Shown in pieces: positions 17,771 to 26,752 of a stretch of DNA of 64,000 bases. The notes beneath the pieces were generated by a model that was not told where the DNA came from, searched no databases, and saw only the letters and a list, made by a program, of their open reading frames with translations. The DNA lies in contig PHBE01000014.1 of assembly GCA_002841885.1 (NCBI GenBank), positions 36,531 to 100,530 on the forward strand, written 5' to 3'. Source of the stretch: Deltaproteobacteria bacterium HGW-Deltaproteobacteria-18 (lineage in GTDB: Bacteria > Desulfobacterota > Desulfovibrionia > Desulfovibrionales > Desulfomicrobiaceae). A program made the position numbers and the translations under genes. Positions within the stretch are counted from its first letter, which is position 1; the number at the start of each line of letters is the position of its first letter.

Positions 17771-18813
17771 GGTCTGGATTCCTGGCCGATGATCTCGGCG
17801 ATGCTCGATGTGTAGGGCGGGGAAAGAACCCCGCGTTCAGTGATGATGCCCGTGATCAGGGAATGATCCGTGACATCGAATGCAAAATTGAAAACCGGGA
17901 CTCCGTCAGGCGTGATCTGCGTATTTCCCACATGGGTCACTTCCAGCGGCGTACGATCCTCGATGGGGATGAGGCTGCCGTCCGGCGTGGCCAGGTCGAA
18001 GGTGGAACTGGGCGCGGCCACGTAGAAAGGGATGCCGTAATGACGGGCCAGGATGGCCACGCCGGAGGTCCCGATCTTGTTGGCCACGTCGCCGTTGGCC
18101 ACGATGCGGTCCGCCCCGACCACGACCTTGTCCACCAGGCCGCGCTTCATGAGCAGCGAGCAGGCGTTGTCGCAGGCCACGGTGACAGGGATACCATCCT
18201 TGTGCAGCTCGTAGGCGGTCAGCCGGGCGCCCTGCAGAAAGGGCCTGGTCTCGTTGGCGATGACCGAAATCTTCCTGCCCATGTCCACCGCGCCACGGAT
18301 CACGCCAAGGGCGGTGCCGTAACCCGCGGTGGCCAGCGCGCCTGCGTTGCAATGGGTCATGACCGTGTCGCCATCGGCAAGCAAGGCTCCGCCAAAACGG
18401 CCCATGGCCTTGTTCATGGCGATGTCCTCGGCATGAATCTTCATGGCCAGAGCCGACCAGACCTCGCCAAGCGCGCGCGGGTCATGGATGTTGAATCCGG
18501 CCTCGCGCATCAGTCCCACGGCCCAGGCCAGATTGACCGCCGTAGGCCGGGCCTGGGCAAGCATGGAGAGCAGCCGCTCAAGCTCGCTGCGCCAATACGC
18601 CCCGGCCGCCATGGCCTGCCTGAGTGCAATGCGACACCCGTAGGCGGCGCTGACGCCGATGGCAGGCGCCCCGCGCACGACCATGGTCTGCAGGGCGTAG
18701 ACGACGTCCTCGACGGTGCGACAGGCAAAGGTTTCCTCGGTCAGCGGCAGCTTGCGCTGGTCAAGAAGGAGCAGGGCGCAGGCCTCGGCGTCAAAGCGGA
18801 TGTGATCTTCCAT
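17767..18813 (-). CDS. mtnA: S-methyl-5-thioribose-1-phosphate isomerase
   Basis: The protein has 348 residues of the eIF2B-alpha-like family. MtnA features are the [10 protein letters not shown] loop, the [10 protein letters not shown] catalytic Cys segment and the [18 protein letters not shown] motif with the catalytic Asp. It converts methylthioribose-1-phosphate to the ribulose form in methionine salvage. No other salvage gene is in the window. The ATG has GAGGA 5 bases upstream. The pairing with der is by overlap only; no functional link is obvious. Confidence 0.93.
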   Translation of the reverse strand: MEDHIRFDAEACALLLLDQRKLPLTEETFACRTVEDVVYALQTMVVRGAPAIGVSAAYGCRIALRQAMAAGAYWRSELERLLSMLAQARPTAVNLAWAVGLMREAGFNIHDPRALGEVWSALAMKIHAEDIAMNKAMGRFGGALLADGDTVMTHCNAGALATAGYGTALGVIRGAVDMGRKISVIANETRPFLQGARLTAYELHKDGIPVTVACDNACSLLMKRGLVDKVVVGADRIVANGDVANKIGTSGVAILARHYGIPFYVAAPSSTFDLATPDGSLIPIEDRTPLEVTHVGNTQITPDGVPVFNFAFDVTDHSLITGIITERGVLSPPYTSSIAEIIGQESRP

Positions 18814-18954
18814 GGAGTTCCTCTGAAAAAATGGGGCGTTGGGGATAAATGGGTCGCATGGGACGAAAGGGACCTATGAAAATTTCTTCAACCTGTGTTT
18901 CTTATAGGTCCTATAGATCCTGGAAATCCCATTCTTCCCATTCCTCTTTCCCAA

Positions 18955-18986
18955 AAAAAACCGGACTACCAAGCAGCCCGGTTTTC
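18955..18986 (-). terminator. Rho-independent terminator of the PPIase transcript
   Basis: On the minus strand AACCGGGCT and AGTCCGGTT pair with one mismatch around a GCTTGGT loop, followed by eight T residues. It is 27 bases after the PPIase stop and ends the korA-korB-PPIase run before mtnA. Confidence 0.88.
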
Positions 18987-19012
18987 ACAGACAGGCTTGG
19001 TGCCCTGTCCTT

Positions 19013-19294
19013 TCAGGAGCGCTCGGTCACTTCCACCAGGTGAAAGCCGAACTGGGTCTTGACCGGTCCGTGCACGACGCCGACGGCTTCGTTGAAGCAA
19101 ACCTGGTCGAATTCAGGAACCATCTGGCCGGGACCGAATGAGCCCAGATCCCCGCCGCGCTTCCCGGACGGGCACTGTGAATAATTGCGGGCGATCTCGG
19201 CGAAATCTCCACCCTCTTCCGTGATTTTCGTTTTCAGAGCCTGACAAACCTCTTCGGTTGCCACCAGAATGTGACGAGCACGTGCTTTGGCCAT
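19013..19294 (-). CDS. Parvulin-type peptidyl-prolyl isomerase (single domain)
   Basis: The protein has 93 residues from the ATG at 19294, which has AAGGAG 6 bases upstream. It is a lone rotamase domain like E. coli PpiC: start A-R-A-R-H-I-L-V, middle C-P-S-G-K-R-G-G-D-L-G-S-F-G-P-G-Q-M-V-P-E-F-D, end T-Q-F-G-F-H-L-V-E-V. There is no signal peptide, so it is cytoplasmic. It follows korB by 68 bases and ends at a strong terminator. Confidence 0.93.
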   Translation of the reverse strand: MAKARARHILVATEEVCQALKTKITEEGGDFAEIARNYSQCPSGKRGGDLGSFGPGQMVPEFDQVCFNEAVGVVHGPVKTQFGFHLVEVTERS

Positions 19295-19362
19295 GGAATT
19301 CTCCTTCTTTTTTTTTGTGGCCCTACCCGTATGCCCGTCACTTGGCAAGACGCCCCTTGGGG

Positions 19363-20208
19363 TCAGGCATAGGCGAGCATGCGTCGCTTCACGGCCTCCA
19401 TGTCCACGGCCTTGCGATACAGGGCGCCGTCAGCGCACTGCGGAAGCTGCGCGTCCTTGGAGGGGCGCTCCTCGCGAAACAGCACGCCGATGGGAATCTC
19501 TTCACCGAACGCCTGGGCCACTGTCATGGCGGCGGCCCAGTCTTGCGGATCATGGCTCGCCTCCTTGCACCTGGCCTTGTACCAGGCAAAGGTGTTGAGC
19601 TTGTTGAATGATATGCACGGCGAGTGCAGGTCCACCAAGGCGAAGCCCGGATGCCGCATGGCCTCGACAATGGTCTTCACGGCATGCTCGTGAAAGCCCG
19701 AGAAGGTCCTGGCCACGAAGCCGGCGCGCATGGCCACGGCCACGGCCACGGGATTGAAAGGCTGATCGACGACGCCCAGGGGATTGTTCTTGGTCACGTG
19801 CCCGGTCATGGTCGTGGGGCTCGACTGGCCCTTGGTCAGACCGTAGATCTGATTGTCATGCACGATGAGGGTGATGTTCACGTTGCGCCGGATGGCGGCC
19901 AGAAAGTGGTTTCCGCCCTCGCCGTAGGTGCAGCCGTCACCCGACTCCACCAGCACTGTCATCTCGGGATTGACCAGCTTGACGGCCTGGGCCGGGGACA
20001 GGGCGCGGCCGTGCAGCCCGTTGAAGCCGTTGCACTTGAGATAGTGCACGGTCTTGGCCGCCTGGCCGATGCCGGAAACCATGATGAACTGGTGCGGCTG
20101 AATGTCCTGGCTGGCCAGAGCTTCCTTGACGGCCACGAGCACGTCATGGTTGCCGCAGCCGGGGCACCAGCTGGTCTTGAATTCGCCGTAGGTCTTGGTG
20201 TCGATCAT
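19363..20208 (-). CDS. korB: 2-oxoacid:ferredoxin oxidoreductase, beta subunit
   Basis: The protein has 281 residues. The W-C-P-G-C-G-N-H motif near residue 14 and the TPP/Mg-binding segment G-D-G-C-T-Y-G-E-G-G-N-H followed by N-Q-I-Y-G-L-T-K-G-Q identify the TPP-binding beta subunit of the KorB/PorB family. With the fused gamma-alpha subunit upstream it oxidises a 2-oxoacid, probably 2-oxoglutarate, to the acyl-CoA with reduction of ferredoxin. Its start overlaps the korA stop by 4 bases. No separate ferredoxin-like delta subunit is present. Confidence 0.92.
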   Translation of the reverse strand: MIDTKTYGEFKTSWCPGCGNHDVLVAVKEALASQDIQPHQFIMVSGIGQAAKTVHYLKCNGFNGLHGRALSPAQAVKLVNPEMTVLVESGDGCTYGEGGNHFLAAIRRNVNITLIVHDNQIYGLTKGQSSPTTMTGHVTKNNPLGVVDQPFNPVAVAVAMRAGFVARTFSGFHEHAVKTIVEAMRHPGFALVDLHSPCISFNKLNTFAWYKARCKEASHDPQDWAAAMTVAQAFGEEIPIGVLFREERPSKDAQLPQCADGALYRKAVDMEAVKRRMLAYA

Positions 20209-21899
20209 AAAGCCTCCAGGACGGGCTGCAGCCGCTCCATGACGAACCCTGCCGTCAGGGCCCGGCCGTCATAACGCAGAACGGTGTCTTGAATGTGAAA
20301 ACCTGTGGTCTTGCGCAGCAGGCCCGCGAACTGGGCGGTGCTGTTGCCTTCCACGGCCACGACCGCCGCTGCCGACTCGAGGCGCGGCATGAAGGTCTCG
20401 GGGAGCAGCGGCCAGACCTGGGTGAAGCACAGACAGGCGGCCCTGGTCCCGCTCTTGCGCAGCTCTGCGGTCACTTCGCGCAGCACTTCACAGGAGGATC
20501 CCCAGCCGACCAGCAACAGCTCCGGTTCTTCGTCGCCTGAAAACTCCGGCGGCAGGACCCGGGAAAGGAGCTCTTCCATCTTGGCTTGGCGCTTGTCCTG
20601 CATGCGCACGCGAATGCCCCCGTCCTCGATGATGTGCCCGATCTCGTCGTGTTCATGGGAATCGGCCAGGACCAGGCTCTTTCCGTGCCCGGGAATACGC
20701 CGGGGGGAGATGGGATTGTCCCAGTTGTAGCGACGGTATTTCTCCGGGTCGGTGTCGCCGAGATCAGGCTCCGTAACGGGCGCGAGCGCCTCAAGATCAA
20801 AGGGCGCGACCGACCGCGCGGTGCTTGCCAGATACTGGTCCGAAAGCAGGAACACCGGGCCCTGGCTCTTTTCAGCCAGATCGAAGGCCCTGTGGGTCAG
20901 ATGAAAGCAGTCATCCAGAGTGGACGGAGCCAGGATGGCGCGCGGGAACTCGCCGTGACCGGCGTAAAGCACCAGGTCCAGATCGGCCTGCTCCGTGCGC
21001 GTAGCCAGACCCGTGGCCGGGCCGGGGCGCTGAACCACGGCAAATACCACGGGCGTCTCCGAGACTCCGGCCAGGCTGACGGCCTCGGTCATGAGGGCGA
21101 ACCCGCCGCCCGAGGTGGGCACGATGCTCCGCGCTCCGGCGTAGGACGCGCCGAGCGCCATGTTCGCGGCCGCTATCTCGTCCTCGGCCTGCTCCACCAC
21201 AACGCCCATCTCGACGGCGGCCTGGACCAGGCCTTCGGCGATGGAGGTCGCCGGGGACATGGGATAATAGCCGCAAAAACGCACACCTGCGGCAAGCGCG
21301 CCAAGAACGATGGCCTGGTTGCCGTCCATGGTCAGCAGTCCGGCCGGGCCCCCGGCTTTGGGCAGGGGCAGGCTCGGGGCGTTTTCGACAGCCCACTTCA
21401 TGGAGGACGCCAGCACGCGCAGATTGCTGGAGACGATTTCGTCCCCCTTGGCACCGAACTGCTCCTCAAGCTGCTCCTCGAACAGGGACGCCTCAAGGCC
21501 GAGCATGGCCCCTATCACGCCGAGCAGGGCAACATTGCGAAAAACAGGACGCGGCGCGAGCTCCGCAAAGGGGATGGCCACAAGGCCGGGAGTATCGGGC
21601 AGTTCCCAGCCCGCGTCGGCCAGAATGATGGCCGGATCCTTGAGTTTGTCCTTGTGCAGGACCACGCTCTCCCGGCTCATGGCCGCCAACAGATGAAACG
21701 TGTCCGGCGGCCCCGGCACGGGCTGCGAACCGATGCGCAGACGAAAATTATTGTGTCCGCCCCGTACCCGGGACATGACATGCTGGGCCGCGAGCAGATG
21801 CCTGCCCGAGCGGACCACGGCTTTTCCCAGCAGCCCGGAAACGGTATCCAGGCCCTGCCCGGCCTCTCCCCCCATGATCAAATGCAGTTCTTCGTGCAC
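20205..21899 (-). CDS. korA: 2-oxoacid:ferredoxin oxidoreductase, fused gamma-alpha subunit
   Basis: The protein has 564 residues from a GTG at 21899 that has AAGGAG 6 bases upstream. Longer frames to 21989 have no better site. Residues 1 to about 180 are the gamma domain (M-G-G-E-A-G-Q-G near the start). The rest is the alpha domain with D-G-N-Q-A-I-V-L-G-A-L-A-A-G and the Y-Y-P-M-S-P-A-T-S substrate/TPP region. A C-terminal domain follows. This fused form is typical of KorA in many anaerobes. A terminator-like hairpin lies about 115 bases upstream of the start on the same strand. Confidence 0.92.
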   Translation of the reverse strand: MHEELHLIMGGEAGQGLDTVSGLLGKAVVRSGRHLLAAQHVMSRVRGGHNNFRLRIGSQPVPGPPDTFHLLAAMSRESVVLHKDKLKDPAIILADAGWELPDTPGLVAIPFAELAPRPVFRNVALLGVIGAMLGLEASLFEEQLEEQFGAKGDEIVSSNLRVLASSMKWAVENAPSLPLPKAGGPAGLLTMDGNQAIVLGALAAGVRFCGYYPMSPATSIAEGLVQAAVEMGVVVEQAEDEIAAANMALGASYAGARSIVPTSGGGFALMTEAVSLAGVSETPVVFAVVQRPGPATGLATRTEQADLDLVLYAGHGEFPRAILAPSTLDDCFHLTHRAFDLAEKSQGPVFLLSDQYLASTARSVAPFDLEALAPVTEPDLGDTDPEKYRRYNWDNPISPRRIPGHGKSLVLADSHEHDEIGHIIEDGGIRVRMQDKRQAKMEELLSRVLPPEFSGDEEPELLLVGWGSSCEVLREVTAELRKSGTRAACLCFTQVWPLLPETFMPRLESAAAVVAVEGNSTAQFAGLLRKTTGFHIQDTVLRYDGRALTAGFVMERLQPVLEAL

Positions 21900-22011
21900 G
21901 AATATCTCCTTGGTTTTCCATGAGCGCGGAGATCCCGCGACATGAATATCGACCATCCTCCTGCTTGCATATTTTGCGGGAGGAGACAACCATCAGCGGA
22001 TGGCCATGATG

Positions 22012-22045
22012 AAAAAAGTGCTCCGGTGGCGCACGTGCCGGAGCC
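22012..22045 (-). promoter_or_regulatory. Terminator-like hairpin in the korA leader (candidate attenuator)
   Basis: On the minus strand GCTCCGG and CCGGAGC form a perfect 7-bp stem around an 11-base loop, followed by A-C-T-T-T-T-T-T. No minus-strand gene ends upstream of it, because the neighbour at 22147 is divergent. A terminator here can therefore act only on transcripts heading into korA, or serve as an insulator against antisense reads. Confidence 0.45.
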
Positions 22046-22146
22046 TGACGCCCTCCACCCGGCATCATGCCGCCCCACTGGACGGGGCCGACGTAAATCC
22101 TTAAGGCAATCGCGTCTGAAGGATCATCCCCAGAAAGGAAATTTCC

Positions 22147-23811
22147 ATGTCCCCACCAACCTGCGTCATCGGCATCGACACCGGCGGCACCTACACGGAT
22201 GCGACAGTTCTCGACCGTTCGTCCGGACGGGTTCTGGCCGGCGTGAAGACTCCGACCACCCCTCACGACCCGGCCCTGGCCATCGGCCGAAGCCTGGAAA
22301 AGGTGCTCCTGGCCTCGGGCGCAAACCCGGACGCGATCGAACTTGTGACCGTGTCCACGACCCTCGCCACCAACGCCCTGGTGGAAGACAAGGGGGCGGA
22401 GGTCGGACTCTTCGTCATCGGTCACGACAAACGCCTGCACATTCCGGCGGCGGACATGCGCTTCATCCCCGGCGGACACAAGGCCCGGGGCATCGAATCC
22501 GAACCACTGGGCATGGATTTTCTGATCCAGGGCATCGCCGCCATGAAAGGCCGCGTGGACGCCTATGCCGTCTGCGCCATGCTCGCCTTCGAAGACCCGA
22601 CCCACGAACTGGTCGCGACCAAGGCCATCGAGCTCATGGACCCAAAACCCGTGTTCTGCTCCCATCAGGCCAGCACCCGCCCGGGCATGGAGGAACGCGC
22701 CGCCACGGCCGTGCTCAACGCCCGCCTGCTGCCCGTCATGCAGGACTTCCTGCGCGGCATCGCCCGCTCCATGGAACGCCTCGGACTGTCCTGCCCGGTG
22801 CGCATCGTGCGCGGAGACTGCCAGAGCATGGACCTGCCCGAGGCCGTGCGCAATTCCTCGGCCACGGTGGCCAGCGGCCCGGCGGCCACCGCCCTGTTCG
22901 GCGGACACGCCGCCGCGGGCGAGACGGCGCTCATCGTGGACGTGGGCGGCACCACGACGGACATCACCCTCGTCAGGGAGGGCCGCCCCGTGGTCCGCGA
23001 GGAGGGCATGACCATCGGCTCCTGGCGCACGCACGTGCGGGCCGTGGAGATGTACACCGTGGGCCTTGGCGGCGACAGCCTGACGCGCGTCGAGAACGGC
23101 CGCCTTTGCCTTGGCCCGGCCCGGGTCGTACCGCTGTCCCAGATCCACCTGCATCTTGACGGGGCGGCCCTGGAATCCATGACGCGCCCCGAGGCCTGGC
23201 TCGGTGCGGACCTTTGCGCCCAGTGCGTGCAGCTTGCTCCGGGCACCGAGCCCAAGGACGACCCCATCCTGCGCTGGCTCGCCGAGCATGGCCCGGCCAC
23301 GCCCGTGCGCCTGCGGCAGGAGCTGGCCCTAGCCGAATCAAGTCTGGAAAAAGCCATCGCCAGACTGCAGGCCGCAAGACGGGTCATCACCTGCGGATTC
23401 ACGCCCACGGACGCCCTGCATGTGCTCGGACGCCTGGACCTCGGCGACGCCAGACCCGCCATGGCAGGCGCAGGGGTGCTGGCCGCGCTCCTGAATCTCG
23501 CACCGCAAGCGTTCTGCGACCTCGTGCTTGAAAAAGCCCACGCAACCATCGCCACCACCATTCTTTGCGCCCTGGGCAACCGGGAAGTCGGTCCGGCCCT
23601 GGCCCGTCTCATTCAGGAACCCGGGCGAGACACGCTCCTCGACATCACGATCAAGGTCCGCCCACGGATCATCGGCATCGGGGCAGCCGCCCCGTTCCTG
23701 CTCCCCGCAGTGGCCGCGCGTCTCGGCACCGAAGCGATTTTTCCGGAACATTACGAGGTCGGCAACGCCTTGGGCGCGGCCCTCATGGACACCATCACCA
23801 CCAAGGAGTGA
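22147..23811 (+). CDS. Hydantoinase/oxoprolinase family protein (HyuA-like)
   Basis: The protein has 554 residues. The N-terminus has the actin-like phosphate loop G-I-D-T-G-G-T-Y-T-D-A-T, and a second loop V-D-V-G-G-T-T-T-D-I-T is near residue 265. Both are hallmarks of the ATP-dependent HyuA/oxoprolinase A fold. S-T-T-L-A-T-N-A-L-V is also conserved. Family members hydrolyse cyclic amides such as hydantoins or 5-oxoproline, or carboxylate ketones, usually with a HyuB partner. None is seen here, and the protein is shorter than full HyuA. The ATG follows AAAGGA. The substrate is unknown. Confidence 0.88.
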   Translation: MSPPTCVIGIDTGGTYTDATVLDRSSGRVLAGVKTPTTPHDPALAIGRSLEKVLLASGANPDAIELVTVSTTLATNALVEDKGAEVGLFVIGHDKRLHIPAADMRFIPGGHKARGIESEPLGMDFLIQGIAAMKGRVDAYAVCAMLAFEDPTHELVATKAIELMDPKPVFCSHQASTRPGMEERAATAVLNARLLPVMQDFLRGIARSMERLGLSCPVRIVRGDCQSMDLPEAVRNSSATVASGPAATALFGGHAAAGETALIVDVGGTTTDITLVREGRPVVREEGMTIGSWRTHVRAVEMYTVGLGGDSLTRVENGRLCLGPARVVPLSQIHLHLDGAALESMTRPEAWLGADLCAQCVQLAPGTEPKDDPILRWLAEHGPATPVRLRQELALAESSLEKAIARLQAARRVITCGFTPTDALHVLGRLDLGDARPAMAGAGVLAALLNLAPQAFCDLVLEKAHATIATTILCALGNREVGPALARLIQEPGRDTLLDITIKVRPRIIGIGAAAPFLLPAVAARLGTEAIFPEHYEVGNALGAALMDTITTKE

Positions 23812-23813
23812 AC

Positions 23814-24143
23814 ATGCATTTCAGGGAACAATCATTTGCGGCGGCCATGGAAATCTGCAGCGAAAGCGAACTGGCCGAGGTTGTCCACGCCTGGATTCCA
23901 GGCGATGCGGGATTTGTGGTCCACGCCTGGGCCGAAGTCGAGGGCGCGGTGTATGACCTGACGGAGAGCGAGCACCCAATACCCAAAGCCGAGTACTACA
24001 CCCGCATGGGCGTGCGCGAAGACCTGACCCGCCGTTACGGCCGGGTGGAATACTTCACCCTGATGGCCGAAACGGGCAGCTTTGGCCCCTTCGACACGAA
24101 GTTCTTCTTCGCCAACCAGACCTCGTTTCTCCCCCAGGCGTGA
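23814..24143 (+). CDS. Hypothetical protein with H-A-W / Y-D-L-T motif
   Basis: The protein has 109 residues. It starts 2 bases after the hydantoinase-like stop, with an AAGGAG inside that gene's last codons. A central segment (G-F-V-V-H-A-W-A-E-V-E-G-A-V-Y-D-L-T) resembles the His/Asp part of small transglutaminase-like folds, but the matching Cys segment is not evident (only one Cys, near residue 14). No family is assigned. Tight coupling to both neighbours suggests a role in the same process as the hydantoinase-like protein and the transporter. Confidence 0.75.
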   Translation: MHFREQSFAAAMEICSESELAEVVHAWIPGDAGFVVHAWAEVEGAVYDLTESEHPIPKAEYYTRMGVREDLTRRYGRVEYFTLMAETGSFGPFDTKFFFANQTSFLPQA

Positions 24144-25039
24144 CGAACATCCCCTTTGCCGGGGAGGTCGCGGCCCTCACGGCGGCCTTCATCTGGGCCC
24201 TGGCCACCATCATTTACGCCCGCACCGGCAATCAGGCTCCGGCGCTGTTCCTGAACCTGATCAAGGGCAGCATCGCCGTGGCCATGCTGGGCGCGACCGT
24301 TTTCGTCCTTGGCGACTCGCCCCCCATCCTCTCGACTACGCAGTGGCTTTGGCTGTCGGGCAGCGGCATCGTCGGCATCAGCATCGGCGACAGCGCCTAT
24401 TTCTCGGCCATAAAGCGAGTAGGCCCCAGTCAGACCCTGCTGATCGAATCCCTGGCGCCGCCGCTGACCGGCGTCCTGGCGCTGTGCTTCCTGCACGAAA
24501 CCATCGGTTTCTGGGCCTGGGCGGGCATCTTCCTGACCATGAGCGGCATCCTCTGGGTGATCACGGAGCATCAGCCGCAACAAAAACGTCTGAATCTACC
24601 GGGTCTTGGCTTCGCCACCCTGGCCGCCCTGTGTCAGGCCACCGGCATGGTCATGTCCCGGCAGGTCATGGTCACAACCGGGATCACCCCCCTCTGGGCC
24701 GCCCTCATCCGCCTGGCTGCGGCCAGTCTGGTGCTGTGGACCGTGCTGCCGATCCTCAAGCCCGAAGTCGTCCTGCGCCGGGAGTGCTGGCGTTCCATCG
24801 GCACGGCCCGGAACGGATGGGCGTTCTTCACCCTGGCCGTCTTCCTGGGTACGTTTCTTGGCATCTGGCTGCAACAGGCCGCCCTCAAGCTGACGGGTGC
24901 GGCCATCGCCCAGACCCTCATCTCGGTCAGTCCCCTCTTCGCCCTGGGGCTTGCCGTCATGACTGGGCACAAGGTCTCCCGGCGCAGCCTCGTCGGCGCC
25001 CTGGTCACCCTGGCCGGGGTGGCCCTCTTTTTCCGCTGA
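24140..25039 (+). CDS. EamA/DMT-family transporter
   Basis: The protein has 299 residues from a GTG that overlaps the previous stop (GTGA). It has about ten hydrophobic helices in two homologous halves. Each half has an EamA-type segment (A-A-F-I-W-A-L-A-T near the start, and a Y-F-S-A-I-K-R-V-G-P-S-Q-T-L-L loop). Members export metabolites or amino-acid-like compounds across the inner membrane. The substrate is not predictable from sequence. The overlap implies co-expression with the hydantoinase-like gene. Confidence 0.9.
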   Translation: MTNIPFAGEVAALTAAFIWALATIIYARTGNQAPALFLNLIKGSIAVAMLGATVFVLGDSPPILSTTQWLWLSGSGIVGISIGDSAYFSAIKRVGPSQTLLIESLAPPLTGVLALCFLHETIGFWAWAGIFLTMSGILWVITEHQPQQKRLNLPGLGFATLAALCQATGMVMSRQVMVTTGITPLWAALIRLAAASLVLWTVLPILKPEVVLRRECWRSIGTARNGWAFFTLAVFLGTFLGIWLQQAALKLTGAAIAQTLISVSPLFALGLAVMTGHKVSRRSLVGALVTLAGVALFFR

Positions 25040-25144
25040 AAACACGCCCCGCCGGACAAAAGAGACAGGAATCCGGGACTTGCCTTTTGGCTTCGTCCTG
25101 ATATTTCTGATCGCTCCGAACCTTCTCACCACCCCGGGAGCCCC

Positions 25145-26620
25145 ATGAGCGCCTCATCATCCTGCCCCACAGCAACCCAGGCCGCTCCGGTCAATCTGGT
25201 CATCTTCGGCGCCACCGGAGACCTGGCCATGCGCAAGATCTTCCCGGCCCTGGCCTCCCTCTGTCAGAACGGCCTGCTCAGTCACGACACGCGCATCCTG
25301 GCCGTGGGGCGCACGAATTTGAGCGCCGAGCAATACTCGAACCTGATCGGTGAAAAACTCGCAGAGGTCATCCCCCCGTCCTGTCTGGCCGATCTCGCGC
25401 CCCGGGTCCGCTACCTGCGACTGGATCCCGACGAACCCGAAGCGGGCTACACCCTGAGCCTAGCCCTTGGCGAACTCGACCGCGAGACGCCGAAAAACCG
25501 GCTCTTCTACCTGGCCGTGCCCCCGAGCGCCTACATCCCCCTGGCCACCATGCTCGGAGAGGCGGGCCTTGGACGGGAGAGCGAGGACACGAGCGTGCGC
25601 ATCGTCGTGGAGAAGCCCTTCGGCCGCGACCTGCCCACGGCCAGGGAGCTGGACACGGTGCTGCACCGCTATTTCAGCGAGCGCCAGATCTTCCGCATCG
25701 ACCACTACATGGCCAAGGAGACCGTGCAGAACGTCCTGCTGCTGCGCTTCGCCAATGCCCTCTTCGAGCCCGTCTGGAACCGCCGCTACATCGACCACAT
25801 CCGCATCACCGCCTCCGAAACCCTCGGCATCGGCCACCGCGCCGGATTCTACGATCAGGCTGGTGTGCTCAGGGACATGTTCCAGAACCACATGATGATG
25901 CTGCTTTCGCTGTGCGCCATGGAGCCGCCGTCCATGTTCGAGGCCGAACTGGTCCGCGACGAACGCTCCAAGGTCTTCCGGGCCCTGCGCCCGCTTGATC
26001 TTGAGCGACTGGATGAACAGCTGATCCTGGGCCAGTACGGACCGGGCATGTCAGACGGCCAGGCCGTGCCGGGGTATCTGCAGGAACCGGGCATACGGCC
26101 GGACTCGACCACCCCGACCTTCGCCTGGCTCAAGGTCTATCTGGACAACTGGCGCTGGCAGGGCGTGCCCTTCCACCTCTGCTCGGGCAAACGGCTGGAG
26201 GCAAAACACACCGAGATCACGGTGCAGTTCAAGAGCGTGCCCGTATCCATGTTCCGCAAGACCAAGGACGACATCATCCCGCCCAATCGGCTGGTCATCG
26301 GTATCCACCCGCACGAGGTGGTCCGCCTGGAGGTCCAGACCAAGGGTCAGGGATCCACGCTCTGCCTGCAGGGACAGTCCATGGAGTTCTCCTACGGCGC
26401 GGGCTCGGGCCTTGGCCGTCTGGACGATTACGCCAAGGTTCTGCTGGACTGCATCACCGGCGACCAGACACTTTTCTGGCGGCAGGACGCCGTGGAGCTG
26501 TGCTGGGGTTTTCTGACCCCCATCCTCGACCGCTGCGACTGCCTGGACCGCCCTCTGCCCCTGCACTCCTACGTCGCGGGCGGACCCGGTCCCAAAGCCG
26601 CGCAACGGACCGGATCATGA
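25145..26620 (+). CDS. zwf: Glucose-6-phosphate 1-dehydrogenase
   Basis: The protein has 491 residues, a full-length Zwf. The N-terminal dinucleotide fold has F-G-A-T-G-D-L-A-M-R-K, and the active-site motif R-I-D-H-Y-M-A-K-E-T-V-Q-N is near residue 185. The catalytic His-Asp region and F-Q-N-H-M-M-M-L-L-S are also visible. The enzyme oxidises glucose-6-phosphate to the lactone with NADP. A GGGAG site precedes the ATG. No 6-phosphogluconolactonase or gnd follows, so the gene appears to stand alone. Confidence 0.96.
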   Translation: MSASSSCPTATQAAPVNLVIFGATGDLAMRKIFPALASLCQNGLLSHDTRILAVGRTNLSAEQYSNLIGEKLAEVIPPSCLADLAPRVRYLRLDPDEPEAGYTLSLALGELDRETPKNRLFYLAVPPSAYIPLATMLGEAGLGRESEDTSVRIVVEKPFGRDLPTARELDTVLHRYFSERQIFRIDHYMAKETVQNVLLLRFANALFEPVWNRRYIDHIRITASETLGIGHRAGFYDQAGVLRDMFQNHMMMLLSLCAMEPPSMFEAELVRDERSKVFRALRPLDLERLDEQLILGQYGPGMSDGQAVPGYLQEPGIRPDSTTPTFAWLKVYLDNWRWQGVPFHLCSGKRLEAKHTEITVQFKSVPVSMFRKTKDDIIPPNRLVIGIHPHEVVRLEVQTKGQGSTLCLQGQSMEFSYGAGSGLGRLDDYAKVLLDCITGDQTLFWRQDAVELCWGFLTPILDRCDCLDRPLPLHSYVAGGPGPKAAQRTGS

Positions 26621-26752
26621 ACAAATTTTTACGACGGCCCGGGAAATAGAGTCTGCAGCCTGCTCCGCGCGCTGCAGATCAACGACCGAATCCTGAACTG
26701 CCGCTGCCACGCATTCAACAATAACCATTCACCATCCCACGGGAGGACCCCC

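Noticed and set aside
21900..22146. TPP riboswitch upstream of the TPP-dependent korAB
   Set aside because: The conserved CTGAGA and downstream core segments were not found in the leader.
21748..23289. Minus-strand open frame of about 513 codons across the hydantoinase-like gene
   Set aside because: It runs through the divergent spacer and is antisense to a gene with clear nucleotide-binding motifs.
26651..26677. Inverted repeat TCTGCAGC/GCTGCAGA after zwf
   Set aside because: It is only 8 bp with an 11-base loop and no T run, and too weak to call a terminator or operator.
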